Positions 34,401 through 42,617 of a stretch of DNA of 64,000 nucleotides are shown piece after piece (position 1 is the stretch's first letter; every line of letters starts with the position of its first letter). This DNA comes from Lachnospiraceae bacterium UBA7060 (lineage in GTDB: Bacteria > Bacillota > Clostridia > Lachnospirales > Lachnospiraceae). The notes under the pieces are model-generated. The model saw only the letters and a program-made list of their open reading frames with translations, searched no databases and was not told where the DNA came from. A program made the translations under genes and the position numbers. The DNA lies in contig DLAA01000017.1 in NCBI GenBank assembly GCA_002493835.1, positions 1 through 64,000 on the forward strand, read 5' to 3'.

Positions 34401-36311
34401 GTGAAGGAAGTATTAAAGGCAAGGCAGGCAGATATGCTGAAATATCTCATTAGAGCCGGTACTCCGTTGGATTTGGACTTTTTTAAGGAGAAATTTGAGA
34501 AGCAGGATCGGACGATAAGGTATGACCTGGGTGAGCTGAAAGAGATTTGTGCCCGCCATGGGATTGAGATCTGTTATCAGACGAAGCAGGGATATTACAT
34601 CCCTGCCACGCAAAAATCGAAGGCTTCCAGTTTTTGGGTTCAATGCGAAGTTCCGGCCAGAATCGGATTGGGGGACAGCACCGAGGAAGAGCGGTTTGAA
34701 AGTCTGTTTTTATATTTGTTTGTGCAGACGGGCTATGTGACATCCGAGAAAATGGCGACCACCTATTATTTTTCACGGTCCACGCTTTCACGGGTTTTGG
34801 GGAAGATGGAGTCCTGGTTTGAACATGCTTTTTCATTGGAAGTCAGAAAAGCTTCCGGATACCGTCTGAAGGGCGAGGAGATGACATTGCGCCGGCTGGC
34901 AGCCAAAATTCTTGCGGACAGGTTCCGCGGAAGCTATACGGTGGAGGACTGGTTCATGCTTTTGCCGCCGGAATTCAAAGGGAAGCTTAAACTTCAGGAT
35001 GTGTCGGAGATCAGCCAGAATATCCGGAGATTAAACAGCAAGTATAATGTCTGGATTTCCAATGCTTCTTACCTGAATCTGCTCTGTTACTGTATGGTGA
35101 GACGCCTTCGTATGAGAAGGGGATATGTGATAGAAGAACCGCCGGAGCAAGGCGAAGATTCAGGAGATTACAATGATGAGTTTCTGCGGGAACTGTTTGG
35201 TTCGGAAGAGAGCGCTACCAAAGGAGAGCTGGGAGCATTTTCACAGATACTGCGGGAAAACGGTGTGTATATTCAGAAGGGCTGTGTGGAGGAGGCAAAG
35301 CTGGATGCGACAATACGAGAGATCCTTGTCTATATCGAGGAGAAGGTAGGTAAGGACAGATTCCATTTGGAATCCCTGTATCAGGATTTATTCGATCATC
35401 TGCGGAATTTTTTATACCTGAGTGCGAATGGAAAACTTGAGGAAGAAAATCCTTATGTTCTTGAGGAAGTAAGGGAGCATTATTATTCCTATTATCAACT
35501 GGCGGTAGAATGCGGTGAGATCATCCAAAAGGAAATGGAAATGCCTTTTCATGAACTTGAGGTATGTTACCTGGCGGTATATCTGTACAAAAACAGTATT
35601 CAAACGGAGATGGCAGGGAAAAATGTACTGGTGGTATGTGCTACAGGAAAAGGGTTGTCTCATCTTCTGGCCATGCGTATTAAAAACGTGTTTCCCATGT
35701 TGAATGTGATCGGGCAGGTTTCTCCTTGGCAGTTAAATAAGGTGAGTGATCTGAAGAATGTGGATTTTGTGATATCTACGATACCTCTGGAGAACAGGCT
35801 TGTGCCGGTGATTAAAATTTCCCGCATTCTTTCGGAGGAGGATATCAAAAGAATTCAGGATTTTCTTAGATATGGCAATCTGGTGGATGAAATTCCCATG
35901 AGCCAACAGAATAAGGCTTCTTTTGGAGCAAAAGAAGATCCGTTCTTTTTGGGAGAAGACTCCTTTGTGGATGGGAACGGTCTAGTGGAAGCGGCGTCTA
36001 TCCTGAGCAGATTGATTTTGACCCTGCTTGAGTATACTGCCAAGTTTCCACCAAAATACAAACTCAACAGGGATGCCATGCTCGGGATGGTGATTCACAT
36101 GAGTATGGCGATTCCCCGCTGGTTTGAGGAGAGCAGACAGGCGGAGGTAAGCGAAGATTTTGAGAGGGAATATCAGAGAATCAGAAAGCAGGATCCCGAT
36201 ATCTTCGCACTTATGGAAAAATTCTTTAATTTGGTAGAAAAGACACTGCGGGTCCGGATTTCCGTACCGGAACGGGTCGCATTCTTTTTATACATCACGG
36301 AGGAGGTATAG
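34401..36311 (+). CDS. PRD- and EIIB-containing transcriptional regulator (MtlR/LicR type)
   Basis: A 636-residue cytosolic regulator controlled by PTS phosphorylation. The N-terminus (1-75) is a DeoR/Mga-type helix-turn-helix (RTIRYDLGELKEICARHGI), with a second HTH near 115-150 (VTSEKMATTYYFSRSTLSRVL). PRD domains follow in the middle. An EIIB-like domain at about 410-500 has Cys in VVCATGKGLSHLL, and a C-terminal PRD-like region carries HMSMAIPR. GTG 34401 is the start, preceded by AAGGAGG. It sits at the head of the amidohydrolase/SFCGS/DUF431x/DgaEF genes and is the obvious activator of that operon, sensing transport flux. Confidence 0.85.
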   Translation: MKEVLKARQADMLKYLIRAGTPLDLDFFKEKFEKQDRTIRYDLGELKEICARHGIEICYQTKQGYYIPATQKSKASSFWVQCEVPARIGLGDSTEEERFESLFLYLFVQTGYVTSEKMATTYYFSRSTLSRVLGKMESWFEHAFSLEVRKASGYRLKGEEMTLRRLAAKILADRFRGSYTVEDWFMLLPPEFKGKLKLQDVSEISQNIRRLNSKYNVWISNASYLNLLCYCMVRRLRMRRGYVIEEPPEQGEDSGDYNDEFLRELFGSEESATKGELGAFSQILRENGVYIQKGCVEEAKLDATIREILVYIEEKVGKDRFHLESLYQDLFDHLRNFLYLSANGKLEEENPYVLEEVREHYYSYYQLAVECGEIIQKEMEMPFHELEVCYLAVYLYKNSIQTEMAGKNVLVVCATGKGLSHLLAMRIKNVFPMLNVIGQVSPWQLNKVSDLKNVDFVISTIPLENRLVPVIKISRILSEEDIKRIQDFLRYGNLVDEIPMSQQNKASFGAKEDPFFLGEDSFVDGNGLVEAASILSRLILTLLEYTAKFPPKYKLNRDAMLGMVIHMSMAIPRWFEESRQAEVSEDFEREYQRIRKQDPDIFALMEKFFNLVEKTLRVRISVPERVAFFLYITEEV

Positions 36312-36315
36312 GGCT

Positions 36316-37443
36316 ATGAGGGAACTTGTAATCAAGGGCGGGCTGTTGGTATCCCCAGCAAACGGCTATCGCCGCACCAAAAAGGACATTTTGGTAAAAA
36401 ACGGAAGGATTGCGGCGGTGGAAGATGAGATTCACGCAGAGGGGGAAGTGGTAGACGCTTCCGGCTGTCTGGTGACACCGGGATTTATCGATATCCATAC
36501 GCACTGTTATCCAAAAGCATTTCTAGGTCTTGAGCCGGATGTGCTGGGACTCGAGAGAGGGGCCACCACCATTTTGGATGCCGGCAGCAGCGGAGCGGAC
36601 ACCTACGAGGATTTTCGGGAAAACTATATCAGGAAGAGCCGTACCAAGGTGTTTGCGCTGTTAAATGTGTCCAGGGAAGGGCTGCTTCGAGGACATGAGC
36701 TGGACAGCATGGAGAAGCTTGATGAGACAGCATTAAAGGAAGTCCTGGAAAAATATCCGGAAGAGATCGTTGGCTTGAAGGCCAGAGCCAGTGCCAGCGT
36801 GGTTGGTGAAATGGGGCTTAAGCCCATTGCGGAGGCGGCGAGGATTGCCGGGGATACGGGGAAACCACTTATGGTTCACGTAGGGAATTATCCGCCGGCG
36901 CTTACGGAGGTGCTTAAACTTCTCGGCAAGGGAGATATTGTGACACACGCTTACCACGGAAAAAAAGGCGGTATTTTAACGCCGGAGGAAGAAATCATCA
37001 AGGAGGCGCTGGAGGCTAGGGAAAGAGGCGTCCTCTTCGATGTGGGGCACGGCGTGGCGAGTTTTAGTCTGCGGGTATTTGAAAAGGCTCTAGCCAGGGG
37101 ATTTGACACGGATTTGATTTCTACAGATCTCCATGTGGAAAACTATGAGGGACCCGTGTACAATCTTGCGGCGGTAGTGAGCAAAGTGATTGCATGCGGG
37201 GAGCCGCTGGAGGAGGCGATTCACAAATGTACCTGTGCGCCTGCCCGGCACTTTGGGCTTGCGGATCTGGGGGAAATCCGGGAGGGCTATATTGCGGATT
37301 TCAATGTGATGGAGCTGGTGTCCTGTAAGGAGACGGTTGAGGACTCCATAGGGGATATGATAGAACTTCAGGAAAAGCTGGTGTTGAAAAAAAATATTTA
37401 CAGCAGAGGTGAGGACAGTGAAATATTTGAACAAAATTCTTGA
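36316..37443 (+). CDS. Amidohydrolase/deacetylase-family metallohydrolase (EF_0837-like)
   Basis: A 375-residue cytosolic amidohydrolase-superfamily enzyme. Metal ligands are visible as DIHTHCYPKAF (HxH), the probable carbamylated Lys in VGLKARAS, MVHVGNYP, VTHAYHGK and STDLHVENYEG (Asp). The family (TIGR03583, from Enterococcus EF_0837) is defined by its presence in this gene cluster. It probably deacetylates or opens a ring in a sugar-derived amide before the DgaE/DgaF steps; the substrate is not established. It starts four bases after the regulator stop, with GGAGG before ATG 36316. Confidence 0.85.
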   Translation: MRELVIKGGLLVSPANGYRRTKKDILVKNGRIAAVEDEIHAEGEVVDASGCLVTPGFIDIHTHCYPKAFLGLEPDVLGLERGATTILDAGSSGADTYEDFRENYIRKSRTKVFALLNVSREGLLRGHELDSMEKLDETALKEVLEKYPEEIVGLKARASASVVGEMGLKPIAEAARIAGDTGKPLMVHVGNYPPALTEVLKLLGKGDIVTHAYHGKKGGILTPEEEIIKEALEARERGVLFDVGHGVASFSLRVFEKALARGFDTDLISTDLHVENYEGPVYNLAAVVSKVIACGEPLEEAIHKCTCAPARHFGLADLGEIREGYIADFNVMELVSCKETVEDSIGDMIELQEKLVLKKNIYSRGEDSEIFEQNS

Positions 37444-37783
37444 GATGAATGAGATTGCTCCAGATATGCAAAAGAGGGCACAGGAGTTGTATCTGGAAGC
37501 AAAAAAGCGGGTGGAGAGTCTGCCGCTTACTTTTGGTGAGGATGCCCAGTTAATGCTGAGTAATCACCTGATGGCGCTGATCAAGCGGATTTTGGAGGGA
37601 GCGCTTATTGAACCCATGGAGGAGGAGACGATGAGCGATGAGATATCCAAAAAAGCATGGGAATATGCGGATGTGATTGCAGGCCCTCTGTTTGAGGCGG
37701 CACAGATGGAAAAAGACCGCACGGAACTTTTTTTAGTCGGTACACATGTAGAGATGGCATTGACCGCAGAGGTGGTCAGCTAA
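37418..37783 (+). CDS. Small stand-alone PRD-domain protein (EF_0829-like)
   Basis: A 121-residue helical protein matching the PRD fold of PTS-controlled regulators (KYLNKILEMNEIAPDMQKRA, then LMLSNHLMALIKRI with a candidate phosphorylatable His). Families defined from Enterococcus EF_0829 hold such a stand-alone PRD in the same cluster. GTG 37418 is preferred because GAGGTGAGGA precedes it; an ATG at 37409 lacks spacing. It overlaps the amidohydrolase end by 26 bases. It may relay PTS phosphorylation state to the transporter or the main regulator; that is inference. Confidence 0.7.
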   Translation: MKYLNKILEMNEIAPDMQKRAQELYLEAKKRVESLPLTFGEDAQLMLSNHLMALIKRILEGALIEPMEEETMSDEISKKAWEYADVIAGPLFEAAQMEKDRTELFLVGTHVEMALTAEVVS

Positions 37784-37815
37784 TATAAAAATAAAAAAGA
37801 AGGAGGAAGAGAAGG

Positions 37816-38181
37816 ATGAAAGAAGTATTAGTGGTAATCGGACATCGTATGGGAAAGGGTCAGGCAGTAGCAAAAGGTGTGGAGAAAGCAGGAGGAAAAG
37901 CAATTGTAATTCCCGGAATGGCTGCAGATATGAAATTGGGAGATGTGATGCATGAGAATAATGCGGATTTGGGAATCAGCTTCTGTGGAAGCGGCGGTGC
38001 AGGCGCACTCACAGCACAGAACAAATATGGCTATAAGGCAAAGTCATCCCTGCGTTCAGTAGATGCGGCATGTACGGCGGTGGAAGAAGGATGCACAGTT
38101 GTGGGCCTTGGATTCCTGGATGTAGAGGAACTGGGCGAGCGTTTGGTACAGTCTTTCCGCAAGGTTCATGGAGATGAGTAA
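37816..38181 (+). CDS. Glycine-rich SFCGS-family protein (EF_0830-like)
   Basis: A 121-residue cytosolic protein of the 'glycine-rich SFCGS' family. The defining motif SFCGSGGAGALTAQNKYG starts at about residue 55. The N-terminus (MKEVLVVIGHRMGKGQ) looks like a beta strand and loop of a Rossmann-type fold. The Cys in the Gly-rich loop recalls an EIIB phosphorylation loop, but it lies in the middle of the protein, so this is speculative. No biochemical role is known to me. A very strong AGAAGGAGGAAGAG site precedes the ATG. Confidence 0.85.
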   Translation: MKEVLVVIGHRMGKGQAVAKGVEKAGGKAIVIPGMAADMKLGDVMHENNADLGISFCGSGGAGALTAQNKYGYKAKSSLRSVDAACTAVEEGCTVVGLGFLDVEELGERLVQSFRKVHGDE

Positions 38182-38518
38182 AATGTTTGGACAGAAAATG
38201 GAAGAGGTAAATACTTTTCGGGACCGGCAGCTTTTGGAGGAAAAAGAGCATGAGATGACCATCACGATGAGCGGGGATTCTCTGGAAAGTGCGGTGGGAA
38301 ATCTGTTTCAGGCAATGCGCAAACAAGTATTCGAGGAGATAGGGCATCCCATTATTCAGATGGAGACGAGCGCGGTCTATTTCCAAAAGGTGAAGCTGAA
38401 ACGGGAGACAGAGCGGTTTTTGTTTCTGTTTATGCCCCGGGAGAAAGTGTACTTTACCATTACGGCAAAGATCATTGTGAAAGTAAAGTATTTGAATATA
38501 ACAAAGGAGGACTTCTGA
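38168..38518 (+). CDS. DUF4312-family protein (EF_0831-like)
   Basis: A 116-residue soluble protein of unknown function, conserved in this cluster. It contains FRDRQLLEEKEHEMTITMSG and ends in beta-strand-like text (VYFTITAKIIVKVKYLNITK). The first ATG (38168) overlaps the SFCGS gene by 14 bases. In-frame ATGs at 38174 and 38183 are also possible starts, since no single ribosome binding site is decisive. It may be the soluble coupling part of the DUF4311/DUF4310 membrane pair. Confidence 0.8.
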   Translation: MEMSKMFGQKMEEVNTFRDRQLLEEKEHEMTITMSGDSLESAVGNLFQAMRKQVFEEIGHPIIQMETSAVYFQKVKLKRETERFLFLFMPREKVYFTITAKIIVKVKYLNITKEDF

Positions 38519-38519
38519 C

Positions 38520-39236
38520 ATGTTGGAAATTATTATCTACTCCGCCATTATCGGTGTCATTGGCGGCGGATGTATTGCGGCGGGTGCGGCCCGTATGTTT
38601 CATGCGCCGGAAGTGCAGGCGATGGGAGCGTTTCGTACTTTAGGAGAGCTGAATGCCTGTAACGGCGACCCTATCGCTCATTTTTCTTTCGGTTTGGGAT
38701 TTTTCTTCTCATCGGCAGCTTCTGCAGTGGCGGCAGGCGCATTGACGCAGGATGTTATGCACCGTATTATTCCCAACTGGGGTGCTGCTGCACTTTTGGT
38801 GAAGAACAAAAAGCCGGAGGAGACTTTGCATAATCCGAGAAAAATGATGTGTGCGGGAGCAATCGTAGGCGGTGTGCTGATGATATTTTTGAACACCATG
38901 GCCCGGATTATCCCGGAGAAGCTTTCCCTGATTGCCTCTGAGGTGCTGACACCGGCGACCGGATGGCTGATTAATCCGGTTATGCCTGCCATTTTCTGGC
39001 TGGCAGCTTTGGATGCAGGCGTACAGACCGGTATGTGGGGCAGCATTCTGGGAGGCGTCTCCGCACTGGTTTCCGGGAATGCAGTTCCTGGTGTTGTGCT
39101 TGGTATTTTGATCGGTAAGTCTGCGGAAGAAAATGGTTATAAGAGCAGAATTGTGCAGATCCTGATTGCGATCGTGATTGTTATGTTCCTCGTCATTGCG
39201 TATTTCAGAGGTTTCTTTAGCCAGTTTGGCTTATAA
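38520..39236 (+). CDS. DUF4311-family membrane protein (EF_0832-like)
   Basis: A 238-residue membrane protein with about six hydrophobic segments and Gly/Ala-rich helices (VIGGGCIAAGAARMF, FFFSSAASAVAAGALTQDV). Together with DUF4310 it probably forms a transporter for the substrate broken down by the amidohydrolase, DgaE and DgaF. The design resembles the paired EIIC/EIID of mannose-type PTS, but no homology is visible. AAAGGAGGAC precedes ATG 38520. Confidence 0.82.
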   Translation: MLEIIIYSAIIGVIGGGCIAAGAARMFHAPEVQAMGAFRTLGELNACNGDPIAHFSFGLGFFFSSAASAVAAGALTQDVMHRIIPNWGAAALLVKNKKPEETLHNPRKMMCAGAIVGGVLMIFLNTMARIIPEKLSLIASEVLTPATGWLINPVMPAIFWLAALDAGVQTGMWGSILGGVSALVSGNAVPGVVLGILIGKSAEENGYKSRIVQILIAIVIVMFLVIAYFRGFFSQFGL

Positions 39237-39254
39237 GACAGGGGGTTGAAAAGC

Positions 39255-39902
39255 ATGGAAAAAAGAACATTCGGACAGAAAATGGATGAGTTTTTGATGA
39301 AAGACAGTACCTTTATCCTGTTGATTATGGGTGCGGCTGCTGCGATTTTTGCAGGAACATTTATGTATATCCGCTTTGGTACAGGCGCGTTCAATGAGAT
39401 TTCGATCGTGGCAATGCTCAGAGACGGTATGGACGGCGGGGACTATGCGGCTGCTGCGGGGTTTGCGGCAGGATTTCTGATTGCCAGAGTTTTGGAAGGT
39501 CCCTTGGTTGGACTTTTGGATATTGGCGGTTCTTTGCAGACAGGTGTCGGTATCGGGCTTCCCGCGCTCTTCTTATCGATGGGATGGCAGCTCCCGTTTT
39601 CCAATTTCTTTACCGCTCTGATCACAGGAGCTGTGATTGGCTTGATAATGGGTGTCGTGATCATGGTGATTCGTAAGGTTATGCCTGAAGGCGTTGCAGT
39701 GGGCGGCACCTCCGTTATGATGGGGGCAGGAAACGCTACTGGCCGTTATCTGGCGCCTCTGATTATCATTGCGGCTGCACAGTACAATGTGTATACAGGT
39801 ATCGGCGCTGTGCTGGGCGCTGCACTTTTCTATAAGTGGGGTAAGGAAATGACTGGCGGTGCAATTCTGGGCGCGATGGTTTTGGGAGGAATTTTCCTGT
39901 AG
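39255..39902 (+). CDS. DUF4310-family membrane protein (EF_0833-like)
   Basis: A 215-residue membrane protein with a charged N-terminus (MEKRTFGQKMDEF) and about five hydrophobic segments. It has conserved Gly-rich stretches (VGLLDIGGSLQTGVGIGLPA, VGGTSVMMGAGNATGRYLAP). ATG 39255 is favoured because GGGGG stands nine bases before it; TTG 39246 is the alternative. It is the second membrane partner of the orphan transport system of this locus. Confidence 0.82.
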   Translation: MEKRTFGQKMDEFLMKDSTFILLIMGAAAAIFAGTFMYIRFGTGAFNEISIVAMLRDGMDGGDYAAAAGFAAGFLIARVLEGPLVGLLDIGGSLQTGVGIGLPALFLSMGWQLPFSNFFTALITGAVIGLIMGVVIMVIRKVMPEGVAVGGTSVMMGAGNATGRYLAPLIIIAAAQYNVYTGIGAVLGAALFYKWGKEMTGGAILGAMVLGGIFL

Positions 39903-39940
39903 GACTTTGGAATTGTAGAACTGGAATAGGAGAAACGAGT

Positions 39941-41053
39941 ATGAGTGTGTATCAGGATATTGGACTGAGCCGGGTGATCAATGCCAGCGGCCGTGTGACG
40001 GTATTAGGAGTATCTACAATCAGTGACCGGGTGGCAAAGGCGGCTGTAGCGGGCGGACAGTCCTATGTAGTAATAGATGATCTCATGGTAAAGGCCGGGG
40101 AAATCATTTCCCGCTATACGGGAGCGGAGGACAGCTGTCCGACCGTGTGTGCATCGGCAGCTATCGCGATAACGGTTGCAGGTCTTATCACCAAAGGGAA
40201 GAAATCGCTTGTGGAGCGTATACCGGATTCTTCCGGATTGGCCAACGAGATTATTCTGCAGAAAGGACATGCGATTAATTTCAATGTGCCCATTGAGACT
40301 ATAATCCGTTTGGGCGGCGGTGTGCCGGTGGAAGCCGGAACGGCTACGGAGGTGGCGGCAGAAGATATAGAGGAGGCGATTACCGACAAGACGGTGGCGC
40401 TGATGTATGTGAAAAGCCACCACTGTGTGCAGAAGGGAATGGTGGATCTTCCGACCATGATTGAGATCGCCCATAGAAATAAGCTTCCCCTTTTGGTAGA
40501 CGCGGCTGCGGAGGAGGATTTCCGCAAGTATATTGCCATGGGCGCGGATTTGGTGTGCTACAGCGGTGCAAAGGCGCTGGAAGCAACCACATCGGGATTT
40601 GTGACCGGGAAAAAGGAATATATTACCTATGCGAGAAAACAGTACAAGGGCATTGGCCGGGCGATGAAGATCGGCAAAGAGGGCATTATGGGACTGTTGG
40701 AAGCGCTCGAGCAGTATGAGCATAAGGATCGTGCGGGTGAGGCTGAGAGGAACAAAGAGATCGCGATCTGGCTGAAAGACGCTATTAATCAAATTCCGGG
40801 ACTGCGTTCGGAAGTAATCCAGGACGAGGCGGGCCGGGCGATTTACCGGGCGAGAGTATTTGTGGAACCGGACCAGGCGGGTATGACTGCGGTAGAACTT
40901 GAAGAGAAATTAAAAGAGGGGGATCCCACGGTGCGGTGCCGCACGGAATTTATGAGCCTGGGCAAGCTGGATTTTGATCCGAGACCGTTAGTTGAGGGCG
41001 ATAAAGAACTGATTGTGGAGAAACTGAAAAAGATTATGGGAGCAGCGCAATAG
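39941..41053 (+). CDS. dgaE: DgaE-family PLP-dependent ammonia-lyase
   Basis: A 370-residue cytosolic PLP enzyme related to selenocysteine synthase SelA. The PLP lysine is Lys211 in CYSGAKALEATTSG, with the cofactor-phosphate segment LVDAAAEEDFRKY before it. In Salmonella, DgaE removes water and ammonia from D-glucosaminate 6-phosphate to give 2-keto-3-deoxygluconate 6-phosphate. The aldolase that would cleave that product is encoded directly downstream. GGAGAAACG precedes ATG 39941. Because the transporter here is DUF4310-4312 rather than DgaABCD PTS, the substrate may be a different amino-sugar acid. Confidence 0.85.
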   Translation: MSVYQDIGLSRVINASGRVTVLGVSTISDRVAKAAVAGGQSYVVIDDLMVKAGEIISRYTGAEDSCPTVCASAAIAITVAGLITKGKKSLVERIPDSSGLANEIILQKGHAINFNVPIETIIRLGGGVPVEAGTATEVAAEDIEEAITDKTVALMYVKSHHCVQKGMVDLPTMIEIAHRNKLPLLVDAAAEEDFRKYIAMGADLVCYSGAKALEATTSGFVTGKKEYITYARKQYKGIGRAMKIGKEGIMGLLEALEQYEHKDRAGEAERNKEIAIWLKDAINQIPGLRSEVIQDEAGRAIYRARVFVEPDQAGMTAVELEEKLKEGDPTVRCRTEFMSLGKLDFDPRPLVEGDKELIVEKLKKIMGAAQ

Positions 41054-41076
41054 ACAGCGCAGAAATGAGGTTAAAG

Positions 41077-41808
41077 ATGGGAATTAATTATTATAAAGGC
41101 AGAGTCTGCTTGAATGTGTTGGGCGGCAGTTTAAAAAATGCGCAGGAAATTTATGAGGCGGCGGAGAAACATGTGATTGTGGGAGTACTCTCTGCGAATT
41201 ATCCCGATGTATCGAGTGCGGTGGAGGATATGAAGAAGTACATGGAAGTTCTGGAGGGCAATCTTTCCGTAGGCCTTGGCGGAGGCAATCCGGCGCAGTG
41301 GAAAGCTGTAGGAGATATCGCGAAAGAGATCAAGGCAAATCATTTTAATCAGGTATTTTCCGCGGTGGGTTACACAAGAGCTAACGTGGGCAATGAGGAA
41401 GCGCATATCAACTCCTTGGTATCTCCTTGTGGGAAGACTGGCTTCGTAAAAATTTCTACGGGCCCGCTCTCCAAGGACTGCGAACCCGCAGTAGTTCCCG
41501 TGGATACGGCAATTGCCATGATTAAGGAGATGGGTGGTAACTCTGTGAAATTCTTCCCGATGGGAGGCTTAAAATGCAGGGATGAACTGAAGGCAGTAGC
41601 GGAGGCATGTGCGAGAAATCACTTTGTGATGGAGCCTACCGGAGGAATTGACTTGGATAATTTCCGTGAAATTATGCAGATCATACTGGATGCAGGCGTG
41701 GAACAGATTATCCCTCATGTGTATTCCTCGATTATCGATAAAGAAAGCGGGGATACACGCACAGAAGATGTTAAGAAACTTTTGGGAATTGTAAAAGAAC
41801 TGGTATAA
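41077..41808 (+). CDS. dgaF: DgaF-like 2-keto-3-deoxy-6-phosphogluconate (KDGP) aldolase
   Basis: A 243-residue cytosolic class I-type aldolase of the EF_0839/DgaF family that should split KDGP to pyruvate and glyceraldehyde 3-phosphate. Barrel strands are seen in YKGRVCLNVLGGSLKNAQEI, GLGGGNPAQW, VKFFPMGGLKCRDELKAVAEAC and MEPTGGIDLDNF; the VKFFPMGGLK lysine is the candidate Schiff base. ATG 41077 follows GAGG by six bases and gives the usual length; ATG 41065 is upstream. It is the last gene of the locus before a terminator. Confidence 0.85.
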   Translation: MGINYYKGRVCLNVLGGSLKNAQEIYEAAEKHVIVGVLSANYPDVSSAVEDMKKYMEVLEGNLSVGLGGGNPAQWKAVGDIAKEIKANHFNQVFSAVGYTRANVGNEEAHINSLVSPCGKTGFVKISTGPLSKDCEPAVVPVDTAIAMIKEMGGNSVKFFPMGGLKCRDELKAVAEACARNHFVMEPTGGIDLDNFREIMQIILDAGVEQIIPHVYSSIIDKESGDTRTEDVKKLLGIVKELV

Positions 41809-41811
41809 AAA

Positions 41812-41864
41812 ATCGAGCTTTGCTCGATTGCGAGCTTTGCACGATTGTGAGCTTCGCACCGCGA
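41812..41864 (+). repeat. Three imperfect 17-base direct repeats with a nested palindrome
   Basis: Units are at 41814-41830 (CGAGCTTTGCTCGATTG), 41831-41847 (CGAGCTTTGCACGATTG) and 41848-41864 (TGAGCTTCGCACCGCGA). The first also forms a perfect hairpin, ATCGAG-CTTTG-CTCGAT (41812-41828). Confidence 0.7.
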
Positions 41865-41878
41865 ACTCGAATAATGAT

Positions 41879-41908
41879 GGGGACCGCTGTTATTATGCGG
41901 TCCCTTTT
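41879..41908 (+). terminator. Terminator at the end of the DUF431x/Dga locus
   Basis: GGGACCGC pairs with GCGGTCCC around a 9-base loop and is followed by a T run. Confidence 0.85.
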
Positions 41909-41959
41909 CAAATCTTTGGAATACATGATATAATAATCGAAAAAAACAAAGGAGAGAGA

Positions 41960-42598
41960 ATGAGAAATCAGGAAAATGTATTTATTATGAATCATCCGTT
42001 GATCCAGCACAAGATTTCACAGCTTCGGGATATTCACACGGGAACAAACGAGTTCAGGCAGTGTATTGAAGAGATTGCCATGTTAATGGGGTACGAGGCG
42101 CTCAGAGATCTGCCCTTGGAAGATGTGGAGGTGCAGACTCCCATAGAGACATGCATGACGCCCAGGATAGCAGGGAAAAAGCTGGCAGTCGTTCCCATTC
42201 TGCGTGCCGGTCTTGGCATGGTAAACGGCATATTGGCCCTGGTTCCCAGCGCGAAAGTCGGGCATATCGGTCTTTTCAGAGATCCGGACACACATGAACC
42301 GCATGAGTATTACTGTAAGCTGCCTGAACCCATCGAACAGAGGACAATTGTGGTGGTGGATCCCATGCTTGCCACTGGCGGTTCCGGTTCGGCAGCGGTG
42401 GATTTTATAAAACAACATGGCGGTGTCAACATTAAGTTTATGTGTATTATTGCAGCGCCGGAAGGAGTGGAGCGGCTGCGCAAAGACCACCCGGATGTGC
42501 AGTTATATATAGGGCATATAGACCGCTGTTTGAATGAGCACGCGTATATCTGCCCCGGGCTTGGGGATGCTGGTGATCGGATATTTGGTACGAAATAA
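41960..42598 (+). CDS. upp: Uracil phosphoribosyltransferase
   Basis: A 212-residue cytosolic salvage enzyme making UMP from uracil and PRPP. The PRPP-binding loop is VVVDPMLATGGSG, and the uracil-site segment YICPGLGDAGDR is intact; the N-terminus NHPLIQHKISQLRD is diagnostic. ATG 41960 follows AAAGGAGAGAG and gives normal family length. It is a single gene, convergent with the GGDEF gene. Confidence 0.95.
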   Translation: MRNQENVFIMNHPLIQHKISQLRDIHTGTNEFRQCIEEIAMLMGYEALRDLPLEDVEVQTPIETCMTPRIAGKKLAVVPILRAGLGMVNGILALVPSAKVGHIGLFRDPDTHEPHEYYCKLPEPIEQRTIVVVDPMLATGGSGSAAVDFIKQHGGVNIKFMCIIAAPEGVERLRKDHPDVQLYIGHIDRCLNEHAYICPGLGDAGDRIFGTK

Positions 42599-42617
42599 AA
42601 TATCCTGCGGAAATACA

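Noticed and set aside
40004..40792. A 262-residue antisense frame over the DgaE-like gene
   Set aside because: Shadow of a confidently assigned PLP enzyme.
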